NCBI GenBank assembly: GCA_031418715.1
Contig: JANOJL010000063.1
Coordinates: forward strand, 1 to 64,000
DNA: 64,000 nucleotides
From: JANMDU01 sp031418715
GTDB lineage: Bacteria; Pseudomonadota; Gammaproteobacteria; Burkholderiales; Burkholderiaceae_C
Direction of reading: 5' to 3'
Shown here: positions 49,912-57,383 of the stretch, piece by piece
Position numbering within the stretch: position 1 is the stretch's first letter
How the letters are laid out: every line of letters starts with the position of its first letter
The notes under the pieces: generated by a model
Told to the model about the DNA's origin: nothing
The model's input: the letters and a program-made list of their open reading frames with translations, nothing else
The model's database searches: none
Position numbers and translations under genes: made by a program

Positions 49912-50025
49912 ATGACTACTGCGCAGACAAGCAAAGCAAAGGCGGTTTCCCCTGCAAAAGCGCTAGCGAAATCCGTATCATCGGATAAATCAAAAGCTGG
50001 CTTGACGCATGACCGCCGCTTATAA
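49912..50025 (+). CDS. Possible small Lys/Ala-rich protein
   Basis: A 37-codon frame starting MTTAQTSKAKAVSPAK and ending HDRRL is preceded by a shorter frame whose TGA overlaps the ATG (TTGATG). The product would be basic and low in complexity. There is no good ribosome site, so it may be chance. It lies in the gap before the next gene. Confidence 0.25.
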   Translation: MTTAQTSKAKAVSPAKALAKSVSSDKSKAGLTHDRRL

Positions 50026-50051
50026 AGAATTGAATCGTTGGAACAACAGAC

Positions 50052-51113
50052 ATGACAGAACAAGCTTGGCAAGGGGGCCCTAGCCCCCTCATCTTTCTGC
50101 GGCCGATTGGCATCGCAGCGGGCGATGCCATGCGCCTCATGGAAATGGCCAAACGCCTGCGCTGTCCTGTGCGTTGGCGCATGGCGCCGCCCGGCGTGGC
50201 AGCTGATGCGTACCTTGTCCACCGATTCAGCGTGATCGAGCCAGTAGCGATGGCCACTGTGTCCAGCCCTGGCACCTCTTCCTCTTGGCAAGCTCTTGCC
50301 AGCGGTCATTCCTCCAACGCTTCAGGCGTGCGCAAGCTCAGCTTGGATGCGCATGGCTGGCACCGTGGTCGGCCAGTGTGTATCCTCGGCCATACTGTAG
50401 ACACGACTGGCTTGGACGAAGACGAACTCGCCCCCCTGTTTTTCCCTGATGCCTTGCAGGAAATGGAGCGTGGGCTTGAAGCCTTGATGGGTGAATTGGT
50501 TGGCGCACGAATGCTCTACACCGTGGGCTCGCTGGCTTGGGAGCAGCGCGCCAAATGGTCTACGCATCGTTTGCATGCCACTGAGAAAAGCCAGTTGCTC
50601 GGTGTGATTGATGCGCAAACTTGGCAATTCCATCTGCGTGATGGTTGCAGCGTCGAACGCATGGCCGATGCCGACATGGTTCCGATGCCAAGCTCGGGCG
50701 GTTTTGCTGCCGAGGGTTTTCATTCTTTCATGCTGGAAGCTGCGCTTTGGGAGTTTGCCAAGCGCTGCCCCGAGCCGATGCTGGCTCAAATATTACCCAC
50801 TCATTTTTTGATCGAACCGCTCACCCATCGCCGTGCCCCGCATTTGAAGGAAAACGCCTTAGGTGACCATTGCGTGGCAATTTTGCGCGCCCTTGACACC
50901 CGCTCCCGCACCGCGGACGAGCTGCAAGCCAGCCTGCGCCTCTCGCGCCCCTCCCTCATGCGCGCACTCACTGGTTTGGCGTTGGTGCGTGCGATTCAGC
51001 CGGAGTCACGCAAGCATCGCGGTTTCAAAGATCGGTTTGGCAGCTGGTGGGGTCGCATCACGGGCAAGCCATCTCAACATTCCCTCTTGCGCAACGCACT
51101 TGGTCTGCGCTAG
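50052..51113 (+). CDS. Hypothetical protein with C-terminal winged-helix-like region
   Basis: I do not recognise this 353-residue protein. The N-terminal two thirds are mixed alpha/beta with a Gly-rich start (GGPSPLIFLRPIGIAAGDAMRLMEMAKRL). Residues about 275-325 look like a winged helix (ILRALDTRSRTADELQASLRLSRPSLMRALTGLALVRAI), followed by a basic tail. No signal peptide or membrane helix is evident. It stands alone between the Lrp regulator and the convergent patatin gene. Confidence 0.7.
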   Translation: MTEQAWQGGPSPLIFLRPIGIAAGDAMRLMEMAKRLRCPVRWRMAPPGVAADAYLVHRFSVIEPVAMATVSSPGTSSSWQALASGHSSNASGVRKLSLDAHGWHRGRPVCILGHTVDTTGLDEDELAPLFFPDALQEMERGLEALMGELVGARMLYTVGSLAWEQRAKWSTHRLHATEKSQLLGVIDAQTWQFHLRDGCSVERMADADMVPMPSSGGFAAEGFHSFMLEAALWEFAKRCPEPMLAQILPTHFLIEPLTHRRAPHLKENALGDHCVAILRALDTRSRTADELQASLRLSRPSLMRALTGLALVRAIQPESRKHRGFKDRFGSWWGRITGKPSQHSLLRNALGLR

Positions 51114-51149
51114 CAAGCAAGTAGTCTGAGCTGAAATCAAGCTGCCGTC

Positions 51150-52442
51150 TCAAGCCGTAAAAAACGCCAGCAACTCGTCTTTCTGCGCATAGGCATCGCG
51201 CTCGCCCAGCGCCATCAGCGGCGAAATGAACTCAGGCTCAAACAGCAAATAACTCGCCAGCCCCGCGCCCGCGCTACCTTGCTTGCCCGCTTTGCCAGCC
51301 AGCGAAGCCAATACCTTGCGCACAGTAGGCGGCAGCGCCTGCGCATGCATCAGCGCCAGCTCATCGAGCGATTCACTGGGCTGCAAACTCATCACCTGTA
51401 CACGCCGATACGGCATCACCGCAGCCACCTCGCGTGGCAACTGATCCAGCGTGTGATTCATACGCTGCGCCTGCTCCACATCACTTTGCAGCGTGTCATG
51501 AAACACGCTCGCAAGCGCATGCCCCAGCACACCGCCCACGCCGGGTGCTATTAATTGAGGAGCGTTCCGCGCAGACTCTATAACGGCGGAAGTCTTGTTT
51601 TGCTTAAAATTTGCCGCTTCACTTTGATTGCGATGAGCAGAGCTGCCAAAACTGCTTCTTTGGGGCTGCCCCACACCAATCACAAGCATCTTGTGTGCTC
51701 CCAAATGCAGAGCAGGCGAAAGTGGAGAGGTTTGTCGCATCGAGCCATCGCCAAAAAATTCACTGTGCCCATCCACCCAAAGAGGCTGCGCCGGAAATAT
51801 CAGCGGAATCGCACTCGAAGCCATCAAATGCTCCATCGTCACGGGCTGAAACTCCGCGCGTCGTCCGGGGCGATTCCAAGCCTGCTGTTTGTCGTCACGC
51901 GCCGTGTGGCAAAAGGTCCAATGCACGCCCGAACTGTAGCTTGAAGCCGTCACCGCCAGCGCATGCAGTGCCTTGCTGGCCAGCGCTTCGTCAATACCGC
52001 GCAGTGAAATCGCTTTGTGCAGCGTGTCAGCCAGTGGCAGGTTATCTAGCAGTGCGCCGCTTTCGCGGATTTGCCGCGAAAGTTGCCAAGCCGTAGCGAT
52101 GCGCGAAAGCCGAGTCCAGCTCGGCACTTCGAGCCGATACACCTGCTCGCTGCGCAACCCTTGCCAAAACAGCGCCAGCGCTTGCAAAGCACCCAAGCCC
52201 TCACTGGCGCGTGCAGCCAAAAAGCTCGCGTTCAATGCGCCAGCAGATGTACCCACCAGCAGTTGAAATGGCAACCGTTGCGCAGGTGCGCCCTGCGGTG
52301 AGGCTGCAGCCAATATTTGCGCCAGAGCTTTGAGTGCACCGGCTTGATAGGCCGTACGCGCGCCGCCGCCCATCAACACGAGCGCTGTGCGCGGCTCGGT
52401 GGGGCGAACAAGTCCCGCATGAATCAACGTGGAAAGTGTCAT
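51150..52442 (-). CDS. Patatin-like phospholipase
   Basis: The 430-residue protein has the oxyanion motif GGGARTAYQ near residue 25, the nucleophile elbow GTSAG (Ser about residue 67) and the catalytic Asp in FGDGSMRQ, making a Ser-Asp dyad acyl hydrolase. No signal peptide is seen, so it is probably cytosolic or membrane-associated. A dispersed repeat copy encodes SAVIESARNAPQLIAPG in the variable region after the dyad. It is divergent from an MFS gene across 30 bp. Confidence 0.9.
   Translation of the reverse strand: MTLSTLIHAGLVRPTEPRTALVLMGGGARTAYQAGALKALAQILAAASPQGAPAQRLPFQLLVGTSAGALNASFLAARASEGLGALQALALFWQGLRSEQVYRLEVPSWTRLSRIATAWQLSRQIRESGALLDNLPLADTLHKAISLRGIDEALASKALHALAVTASSYSSGVHWTFCHTARDDKQQAWNRPGRRAEFQPVTMEHLMASSAIPLIFPAQPLWVDGHSEFFGDGSMRQTSPLSPALHLGAHKMLVIGVGQPQRSSFGSSAHRNQSEAANFKQNKTSAVIESARNAPQLIAPGVGGVLGHALASVFHDTLQSDVEQAQRMNHTLDQLPREVAAVMPYRRVQVMSLQPSESLDELALMHAQALPPTVRKVLASLAGKAGKQGSAGAGLASYLLFEPEFISPLMALGERDAYAQKDELLAFFTA
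51546..51611 (+). repeat. Dispersed repeat copy R14 inside the patatin gene
   Basis: Plus-strand forward copy: GCTATTAATTGAGGAGCGTT, CCGCGCAGA, TATAACGGCGGAAG, ending near TTGCTTAAAAT. It is antisense to the gene and read in the same frame as R3, R6, R8 and R11. Confidence 0.75.
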
Positions 52443-52472
52443 TGGGTTAAAGTCCTCATGGAAAGAATTTAC

Positions 52473-53765
52473 ATGACAATCGCGCCCAACTCAACTGCCT
52501 CAACCCCCGCTTCACTGTCTCCTCGCCGAGAATTTTGGCTGCTGCTCACGCTGGCTGGCATCCAGTTCACCCACATCCTTGATTTCATGATCATGATGCC
52601 TTTGGGCCCGCAATTCCGTCAGATTTTTAACATCAGCGATGCACAGTTTGGTGTGCTGGTGTCGGCTTACACGTTTGCGGCTGGCGCTTCTGGTTTGTTG
52701 GCAGCGTTTTATGTCGATCGCTTTGGTCGCAAGAAATTGCTGCTGGTGTTGTATGTGCTGTTTGCGCTGGCAACCATGGCCTGCGGCTTGGCTGCCAGCT
52801 ATGAGCAATTGATGGCGGCGCGGATTGCAGCGGGCATTTTTGGCGGCGTGTTGTCTGCGCTGGCGCAAACCATCGTAGGCGATGTGATTCCAGGGGAGCG
52901 GCGTGGGCGAGCGATGGGCATTGTGATGTCGTCTTTCTCAATTTCTACCGTGGCAGGTGTGCCGCTGGGGCTGTATTTAGCGGCGCATTTCAGTTGGCAT
53001 GTGCCTTTCTTTGCGATTGCGGGTTTTAGCGGCTTTCTGGCGATCTTGGCTTGGCAAACCCTGCCGCCGCTGCGCGATCATTTGAAAGCCGCGCGGAAAA
53101 TATCGCCGTTAGCCAATTTGATCAGCACCTTGCGAGACCGGGATCATCAAAAGGCGCTGCTGTTCACCTTTCTGATGATGTTTGTGGGCTTCGTGGTGAT
53201 CCCCTACATCACGATGTACACCACATCAAATGGCGGTTTATCGACCCAGCAAATCCCTATCATTTATCTCTTTGGAGGCATCGCCACACTGCTCACCGCC
53301 CGCTGGATTGGCCGCGCTACTGATGCGCGCGGGAAAGTACCGGTGTTTCGTGCGCTGGCTTTGATCACGATCATCCCTGTGGTTGGCATGACGGTGAGTG
53401 CGCCTCTGGGGTTGTACGGCATTACCGCAATCAGTACGCTGTTTTTTGTCTTCATGAGCGGCCGCATGATCCCCGGCATGGCCATCGTCACCTCGGCTTG
53501 CAATCCGCCTCAGCGCGGTACCTTCATGGCGCTCAATTCTGCGGCGCAATCGCTGGGTATGAGCGCAGCGGCTTTCCTCGGCGGCATGATCATCAGCCGC
53601 GATACGCAAGGCTTGGTGCTCCACTATTGGGGCAATGCGCTGGTGGGCGTGGCGGCATCGCTGGCGACTTGGTGGCTGGTGGACAAATTACGGCTGGATT
53701 GGAGCGCAAAGACGGTGACAACTTCCTCAAATGCCCCTCAAACGCCTTCTGGTCTCAACTCATAA
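52473..53765 (+). CDS. MFS transporter
   Basis: This 430-residue protein has twelve predicted helices and a motif A loop between helices 2 and 3 (FYVDRFGRKKLLLV). Helix 5 has the antiporter-type GVPLG motif, suggesting drug or metabolite efflux. The start at 52473 is favoured by GGAAAG eight bases upstream; an in-frame ATG at 52458 is an alternative. The substrate is unknown. Confidence 0.88.
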   Translation: MTIAPNSTASTPASLSPRREFWLLLTLAGIQFTHILDFMIMMPLGPQFRQIFNISDAQFGVLVSAYTFAAGASGLLAAFYVDRFGRKKLLLVLYVLFALATMACGLAASYEQLMAARIAAGIFGGVLSALAQTIVGDVIPGERRGRAMGIVMSSFSISTVAGVPLGLYLAAHFSWHVPFFAIAGFSGFLAILAWQTLPPLRDHLKAARKISPLANLISTLRDRDHQKALLFTFLMMFVGFVVIPYITMYTTSNGGLSTQQIPIIYLFGGIATLLTARWIGRATDARGKVPVFRALALITIIPVVGMTVSAPLGLYGITAISTLFFVFMSGRMIPGMAIVTSACNPPQRGTFMALNSAAQSLGMSAAAFLGGMIISRDTQGLVLHYWGNALVGVAASLATWWLVDKLRLDWSAKTVTTSSNAPQTPSGLNS

Positions 53766-53980
53766 AAAATAAATATCCTTCTCAATCAATGGCTTACGTC
53801 TTTATTTTCTGATCTCACAAGAAAAGCCACACAAATTTGACAGTTTTGTTGCAATGCAAGATTGCGCGGGCAAGAAATTGGGAGCATGATGAATTCAAGT
53901 TCTGGATTTTTGGAGGTTGCCAACGGAACAGTCAGTCTGTTGGCAGCTATTGTGAAAGCGAGAGCACAAGGAGGCTACTC

Positions 53981-54316
53981 ATGAACTTGACGATCAGTGG
54001 ACACCATCTCGAGGTCACGCCCGCACTGCGGTCGTACGTCACCAGCAAAATTGACCGAATATCGCGTCATTTTGACCAAGTGGTGGATATCAAAGTCCTA
54101 CTCACAGTGGAAAAACAAAAAGAAAAAGAACGACGACAGCGCGCCGAATGCAGTATCCACGTCAAAGGGGAAGATCTATTTGCTGAAAGCGCCCACTCTG
54201 ATTTGTATGCTGCCGTTGACGAATTGGTTGACAAGCTAGATCGCCAAGTGGGGCGCTACAAAACCAAACGCCAAGACCACCACGCTGGTGAATCCGTCAA
54301 ACGTTACGTCCAATAA
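53981..54316 (+). CDS. hpf: Ribosome hibernation promoting factor (HPF/RaiA family)
   Basis: The 111-residue protein has the beta-alpha-beta-beta-beta-alpha fold of short HPF, with MNLTISGHHLEVTPALRSYVTSK at the start and LYAAVDELVDKLDRQVGRYK in the last helix. It binds the 30S decoding centre and promotes inactive ribosome dimers in stationary phase. AGGAGG lies eight bases before the ATG. It is followed by ptsN and hprK, as in many proteobacteria, but rpoN, usually just upstream, is absent; an MFS gene is there instead. Confidence 0.94.
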   Translation: MNLTISGHHLEVTPALRSYVTSKIDRISRHFDQVVDIKVLLTVEKQKEKERRQRAECSIHVKGEDLFAESAHSDLYAAVDELVDKLDRQVGRYKTKRQDHHAGESVKRYVQ

Positions 54317-54339
54317 GGAAAACGCTCAGTTAACCCAAG

Positions 54340-54367
54340 CCGCTTGCACACCGCAGGCGGTTTTTTT
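54340..54367 (+). terminator. Rho-independent terminator after hpf
   Basis: CCGCTTGC pairs with GCAGGCGG (one G-T pair) around a five-base loop and is followed by seven T. It separates hpf from ptsN. Confidence 0.85.
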
Positions 54368-54494
54368 AAGCACTCACAAAACAGCGCTCTTCGTTTGTGA
54401 CATCCTCATGTCCTTTTGTCGGAAAACGTACATTTCCTAGGGTTTACGCGATCAGGGGGTGCATAATGCGCATCCCGACGCTGTAAAAAGCGCG

Positions 54495-54508
54495 TTACAA
54501 ATTTGTAA
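54495..54508. promoter_or_regulatory. Perfect 14-bp palindrome at the ptsN start
   Basis: TTACAAATTTGTAA ends three bases before the ptsN ATG, where a ribosome site would be expected; no Shine-Dalgarno sequence is present. It could bind a dimeric regulator or affect translation. Confidence 0.4.
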
Positions 54509-54511
54509 TCC

Positions 54512-54994
54512 ATGAACCGTCTTGCTGCGATATTGCCAGCCAACCAAGTGTTGGCAAGTGTGGATGCCACGAGCAAAAAGCGTGCTTTTGAAGAAGCCGG
54601 TTTGCTGTTTGAGAATCTCCACAATCTCTCCCGTGCCCTCGTGACGGACAGTCTCTTTGCGCGCGAGCGCTTGGGCTCCACCGGTTTGGGGCATGGTGTA
54701 GCCATTCCGCATGGCCGCATCAAAGGGCTGAAAGCGCCTATGGCTGCGATGTTTTCGCTCTCTAGCCCGATCGGCTTTGATGCGCCCGATGAGCAGCCTG
54801 TGAGCCTGCTCATTTTCTTGCTCGTGCCAGAAGCTGCCACGCAAAAGCACCTGGAAATTCTCTCCGAAATTGCTGAAATGCTTAGCGATGTTGCACTGCG
54901 CGAGCGCTTGAAGACGGCTTCCGATGCACAAGCCTTGCACGGCCTGATCGCCCAATGGCGCTCAGCTGTGACCCCGATGCCGCTGGCGGCGTAA
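54512..54994 (+). CDS. ptsN: Nitrogen PTS EIIA component PtsN
   Basis: The 160-residue EIIA-Ntr domain has the phosphorylated His in GVAIPHGRI (about residue 67). In the PTS-Ntr system it receives phosphate from NPr and controls potassium transport, phosphate signalling and other targets without moving sugar. hprK follows after 22 bp. The start at 54512 gives the standard N terminus (MNRLAAILPANQV). Confidence 0.94.
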   Translation: MNRLAAILPANQVLASVDATSKKRAFEEAGLLFENLHNLSRALVTDSLFARERLGSTGLGHGVAIPHGRIKGLKAPMAAMFSLSSPIGFDAPDEQPVSLLIFLLVPEAATQKHLEILSEIAEMLSDVALRERLKTASDAQALHGLIAQWRSAVTPMPLAA

Positions 54995-55016
54995 CTCTTT
55001 GTAGCTTTTAAAATCC

Positions 55017-55976
55017 ATGAAGCCTTCGGTCATCAGCGCCGATGTCTTGTTTGAAGACCACCGTGAGCGCCTGAAATGGGCTTGGGTGGCTGGGCTGGGT
55101 GCCTCAGAACGCCGGTTTGACGAAGTCGCCGTGCGCGCTGCCCGCTCTGGAGCGGATTTGGTGGGCTACCTCAATTACATCCATCCCTACCGTGTGCAGG
55201 TGCTCGGTGAGCGCGAAGTGGCCTATCTCACGCCATCCGAAGACCACACCGTAGAAGACTGCGCCCGCCGCATTGCCCGTATCGTCACGCTCGAGCCGCC
55301 AGTGATTATCATCGGCGATGGTTTGGAAGCGCCAGAGACGCTGATGCAGCTTTGTGAGCGTGCGCAGATCCCGGCTTTCCAAACGCCGGAATCCGCCGCT
55401 TTCGTGATCGATGTCTTACGGGCTTATCTCTCGCGGCATTTTGCCGATCGCACCAACATGCACGGCGTGTTCATGGACATTTTGGGCCTGGGTGTGTTGA
55501 TCACCGGGGAATCTGGCTTGGGCAAGAGTGAGTTGGCGCTGGAATTGATCTCGCGTGGTAATGGCTTGGTAGCCGATGACGCGGTGGATTTGTTTCGCAC
55601 GAATCAAACCAACATCGAGGGCCGTTGCCCTGATTTGCTGCAAAACCTGCTGGAGCTGCGCGGCATTGGTTTGCTTGATATCCGCGCGATTTTTGGTGAA
55701 ACAGCGGTGCGCAGGCGCATGCGTCTGAAGCTGATCGTGCATTTGGTACGCCGCGCGACGATGGAAAAAGAATACGAGCGCATTCCTTATGAGCCGCTAA
55801 CGCAAAATGTTTTGGATATTCCGATCCGCAAAGTGGTGATTCAGGTCGAGGCTGGGCGCAATATGGCGGTGTTGGTGGAAGCGGCTGTGCGCAACACGAT
55901 TTTGCAACTACGGGGCATCAACACGTTCGACGAATTCGTCGAACGTCAGCGCCAAGCTATGGACAAAGAAATTTAA
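55017..55976 (+). CDS. hprK: HPr kinase/phosphorylase
   Basis: The 319-residue bifunctional enzyme phosphorylates or dephosphorylates a serine of HPr. It has an N-terminal domain (about residues 1-130) and a C-terminal kinase domain with Walker A GESGLGKS (about residue 163). The catalytic His is in MHGVFMDI and the HprK signature is LLELRGIGLLDI. It is adjacent to ptsN, so it probably links the PTS to carbon/nitrogen status. The HPr and EI genes are not in this window. Confidence 0.96.
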   Translation: MKPSVISADVLFEDHRERLKWAWVAGLGASERRFDEVAVRAARSGADLVGYLNYIHPYRVQVLGEREVAYLTPSEDHTVEDCARRIARIVTLEPPVIIIGDGLEAPETLMQLCERAQIPAFQTPESAAFVIDVLRAYLSRHFADRTNMHGVFMDILGLGVLITGESGLGKSELALELISRGNGLVADDAVDLFRTNQTNIEGRCPDLLQNLLELRGIGLLDIRAIFGETAVRRRMRLKLIVHLVRRATMEKEYERIPYEPLTQNVLDIPIRKVVIQVEAGRNMAVLVEAAVRNTILQLRGINTFDEFVERQRQAMDKEI

Positions 55977-55989
55977 GTGTTTTAGATGG

Positions 55990-56035
55990 TATCCCATTAT
56001 AGAACGTGCGTAGTTTGCTATCTATTTCGTAGTGA
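55990..56035 (-). repeat. Dispersed repeat copy R15 (intergenic hprK-mscL)
   Basis: Reverse copy: CATTATAGAACGTGCGTAG, then TTTGCTATCTATTTCGTAG. It lies just after hprK, before the shared terminator. Confidence 0.65.
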
Positions 56036-56056
56036 ATAATCAGAATTTCAGACAAG

Positions 56057-56083
56057 AAAAAAAGCGCCTCAAAGGCGCTTTTT
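56057..56083. terminator. Bidirectional terminator between hprK and mscL
   Basis: AAAAGCGCC and GGCGCTTTT flank a TCAAA loop, with A and T runs on opposite sides. It can end both convergent transcripts. Confidence 0.9.
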
Positions 56084-56101
56084 TCATGAACTGGAAACCG
56101 C

Positions 56102-56536
56102 TTATTTTTTCAGCGAATCGCGGATTTCGCGCAGCAAAATCACGTCTTCAGCTGGAGCTGGAGCTGCAGGCGCAGCCACTGGCTCATCTTTCTTCAGTTT
56201 GTTGATCATCTTGACCATTTGGAAAATGATGAAAGCCAAGATGATGAAGTTGATTGCGATGGTGATGAAGTTACCGTAAGCCAGCAAGTTCGCGCCTGCT
56301 TTGGTGAGCGATTCATAGGTTTGCGCCCCTTCCACAGTCTTGCTGGGCGGCGACAAGACGATGAACATCTCCGTGAAGCTCAAATTGCCAAAAATCTTAC
56401 CTACGATGGGCATGATAATGTCTTTGACCAGCGAATCAACAATTTTGCCGAAGGCTGCGCCGATGATCACACCCACTGCCAAATCCATCACATTGCCTTT
56501 GACAGCGAAATCTCTAAACTCTTGCATCATTCCCAT
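56102..56536 (-). CDS. mscL: Large-conductance mechanosensitive channel MscL
   Basis: The 144-residue channel subunit has an N-terminal amphipathic helix (MQEFRDFAVKGNVMDLAVG), TM1 with the pore-lining glycine/alanine pattern GVIIGAAFGKIV, a periplasmic loop and TM2 (FITIAINFIILAFIIFQMV). The C-terminal helix follows an Ala/Pro stretch and ends EIRDSLKK. The pentamer opens under hypo-osmotic shock. AGGAG lies eight bases before the chosen ATG at 56536. Confidence 0.96.
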   Translation of the reverse strand: MGMMQEFRDFAVKGNVMDLAVGVIIGAAFGKIVDSLVKDIIMPIVGKIFGNLSFTEMFIVLSPPSKTVEGAQTYESLTKAGANLLAYGNFITIAINFIILAFIIFQMVKMINKLKKDEPVAAPAAPAPAEDVILLREIRDSLKK

Positions 56537-56778
56537 GATTCATACTCCTAATAGTTGATTTTTTGCCGGCACATGCCGACTGAATATTGACTGCCAAAGC
56601 ATGGCTTTGAAGGCAGCCAGGCCCAGTATGCCCCAAAACAACCCTTGTCAAAGACGCGGCAGAATACAAACAGAAGTCTGCTCTGAGTGGCAAGATAGCC
56701 CCAGAACTTGAAAATACCTTGTCCGCTCCGCTACAATCATGAGTTGCCCCTAAACACACCTGAAAATAGAGGAAATCC

Positions 56779-57372
56779 ATGAGTCAAGTGGACCAATCCA
56801 AGCGCACTTGGGTGATCACATCCGCATGTGCTGGCGCAGTAGGCGTAGGCGCTGTTGCCGTTCCGTTCGTTAGCACTTTCTCCCCTTCAGAGAAGGCCAA
56901 AGCTGCGGGTGCAGCCGTCGAGGTGGACATTTCCGCCTTGAAGCCAGGTGAGAAACTCACTGTGGAATGGCGCGGCAAGCCCGTCTGGATCTTGCGCCGC
57001 ACGCCGGAGCAAATCGCCTCGCTGGCCAAAACGGAAGCCAGCTTGGCTGATCCAAAGTCCGAGCGCAAAGCCGACGAGACCACTCCCATGGCTGAGACGC
57101 GCAACCAAAATCGCTCGATCAAGCCAGAAATCTTTGTGGCTGTCGGCATTTGTTCGCATCTGGGATGCTCGCCTTCCGATAAATTTGAGGCTGTGGCGCA
57201 ATCCTACGATGCCAATTGGCAGGGTGGCTTTATTTGCCCCTGCCACGGTTCAACCTTCGATCTTGCAGGACGTGTCTACAAAAACAAGCCTGCGCCAGAC
57301 AATCTTGAAGTCCCCCCGCACATGTACCTCAGCGACACGAAGTTGCTGATCGGTGAATCCAAACAAGCCTGA
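56779..57372 (+). CDS. petA: Ubiquinol-cytochrome c reductase iron-sulfur subunit (Rieske)
   Basis: The 197-residue Rieske protein of the bc1 complex has an uncleaved N-terminal anchor (ITSACAGAVGVGAVAVPFV) and the two cluster-binding boxes CSHLGC and CPCHGS, giving the Cys2-His2 ligands of the 2Fe-2S centre. It takes electrons from ubiquinol and passes them to cytochrome c1. It is the first gene of the petABC operon, with petB following after 11 bp. Confidence 0.97.
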   Translation: MSQVDQSKRTWVITSACAGAVGVGAVAVPFVSTFSPSEKAKAAGAAVEVDISALKPGEKLTVEWRGKPVWILRRTPEQIASLAKTEASLADPKSERKADETTPMAETRNQNRSIKPEIFVAVGICSHLGCSPSDKFEAVAQSYDANWQGGFICPCHGSTFDLAGRVYKNKPAPDNLEVPPHMYLSDTKLLIGESKQA

Positions 57373-57383
57373 GGCAAATCAAC

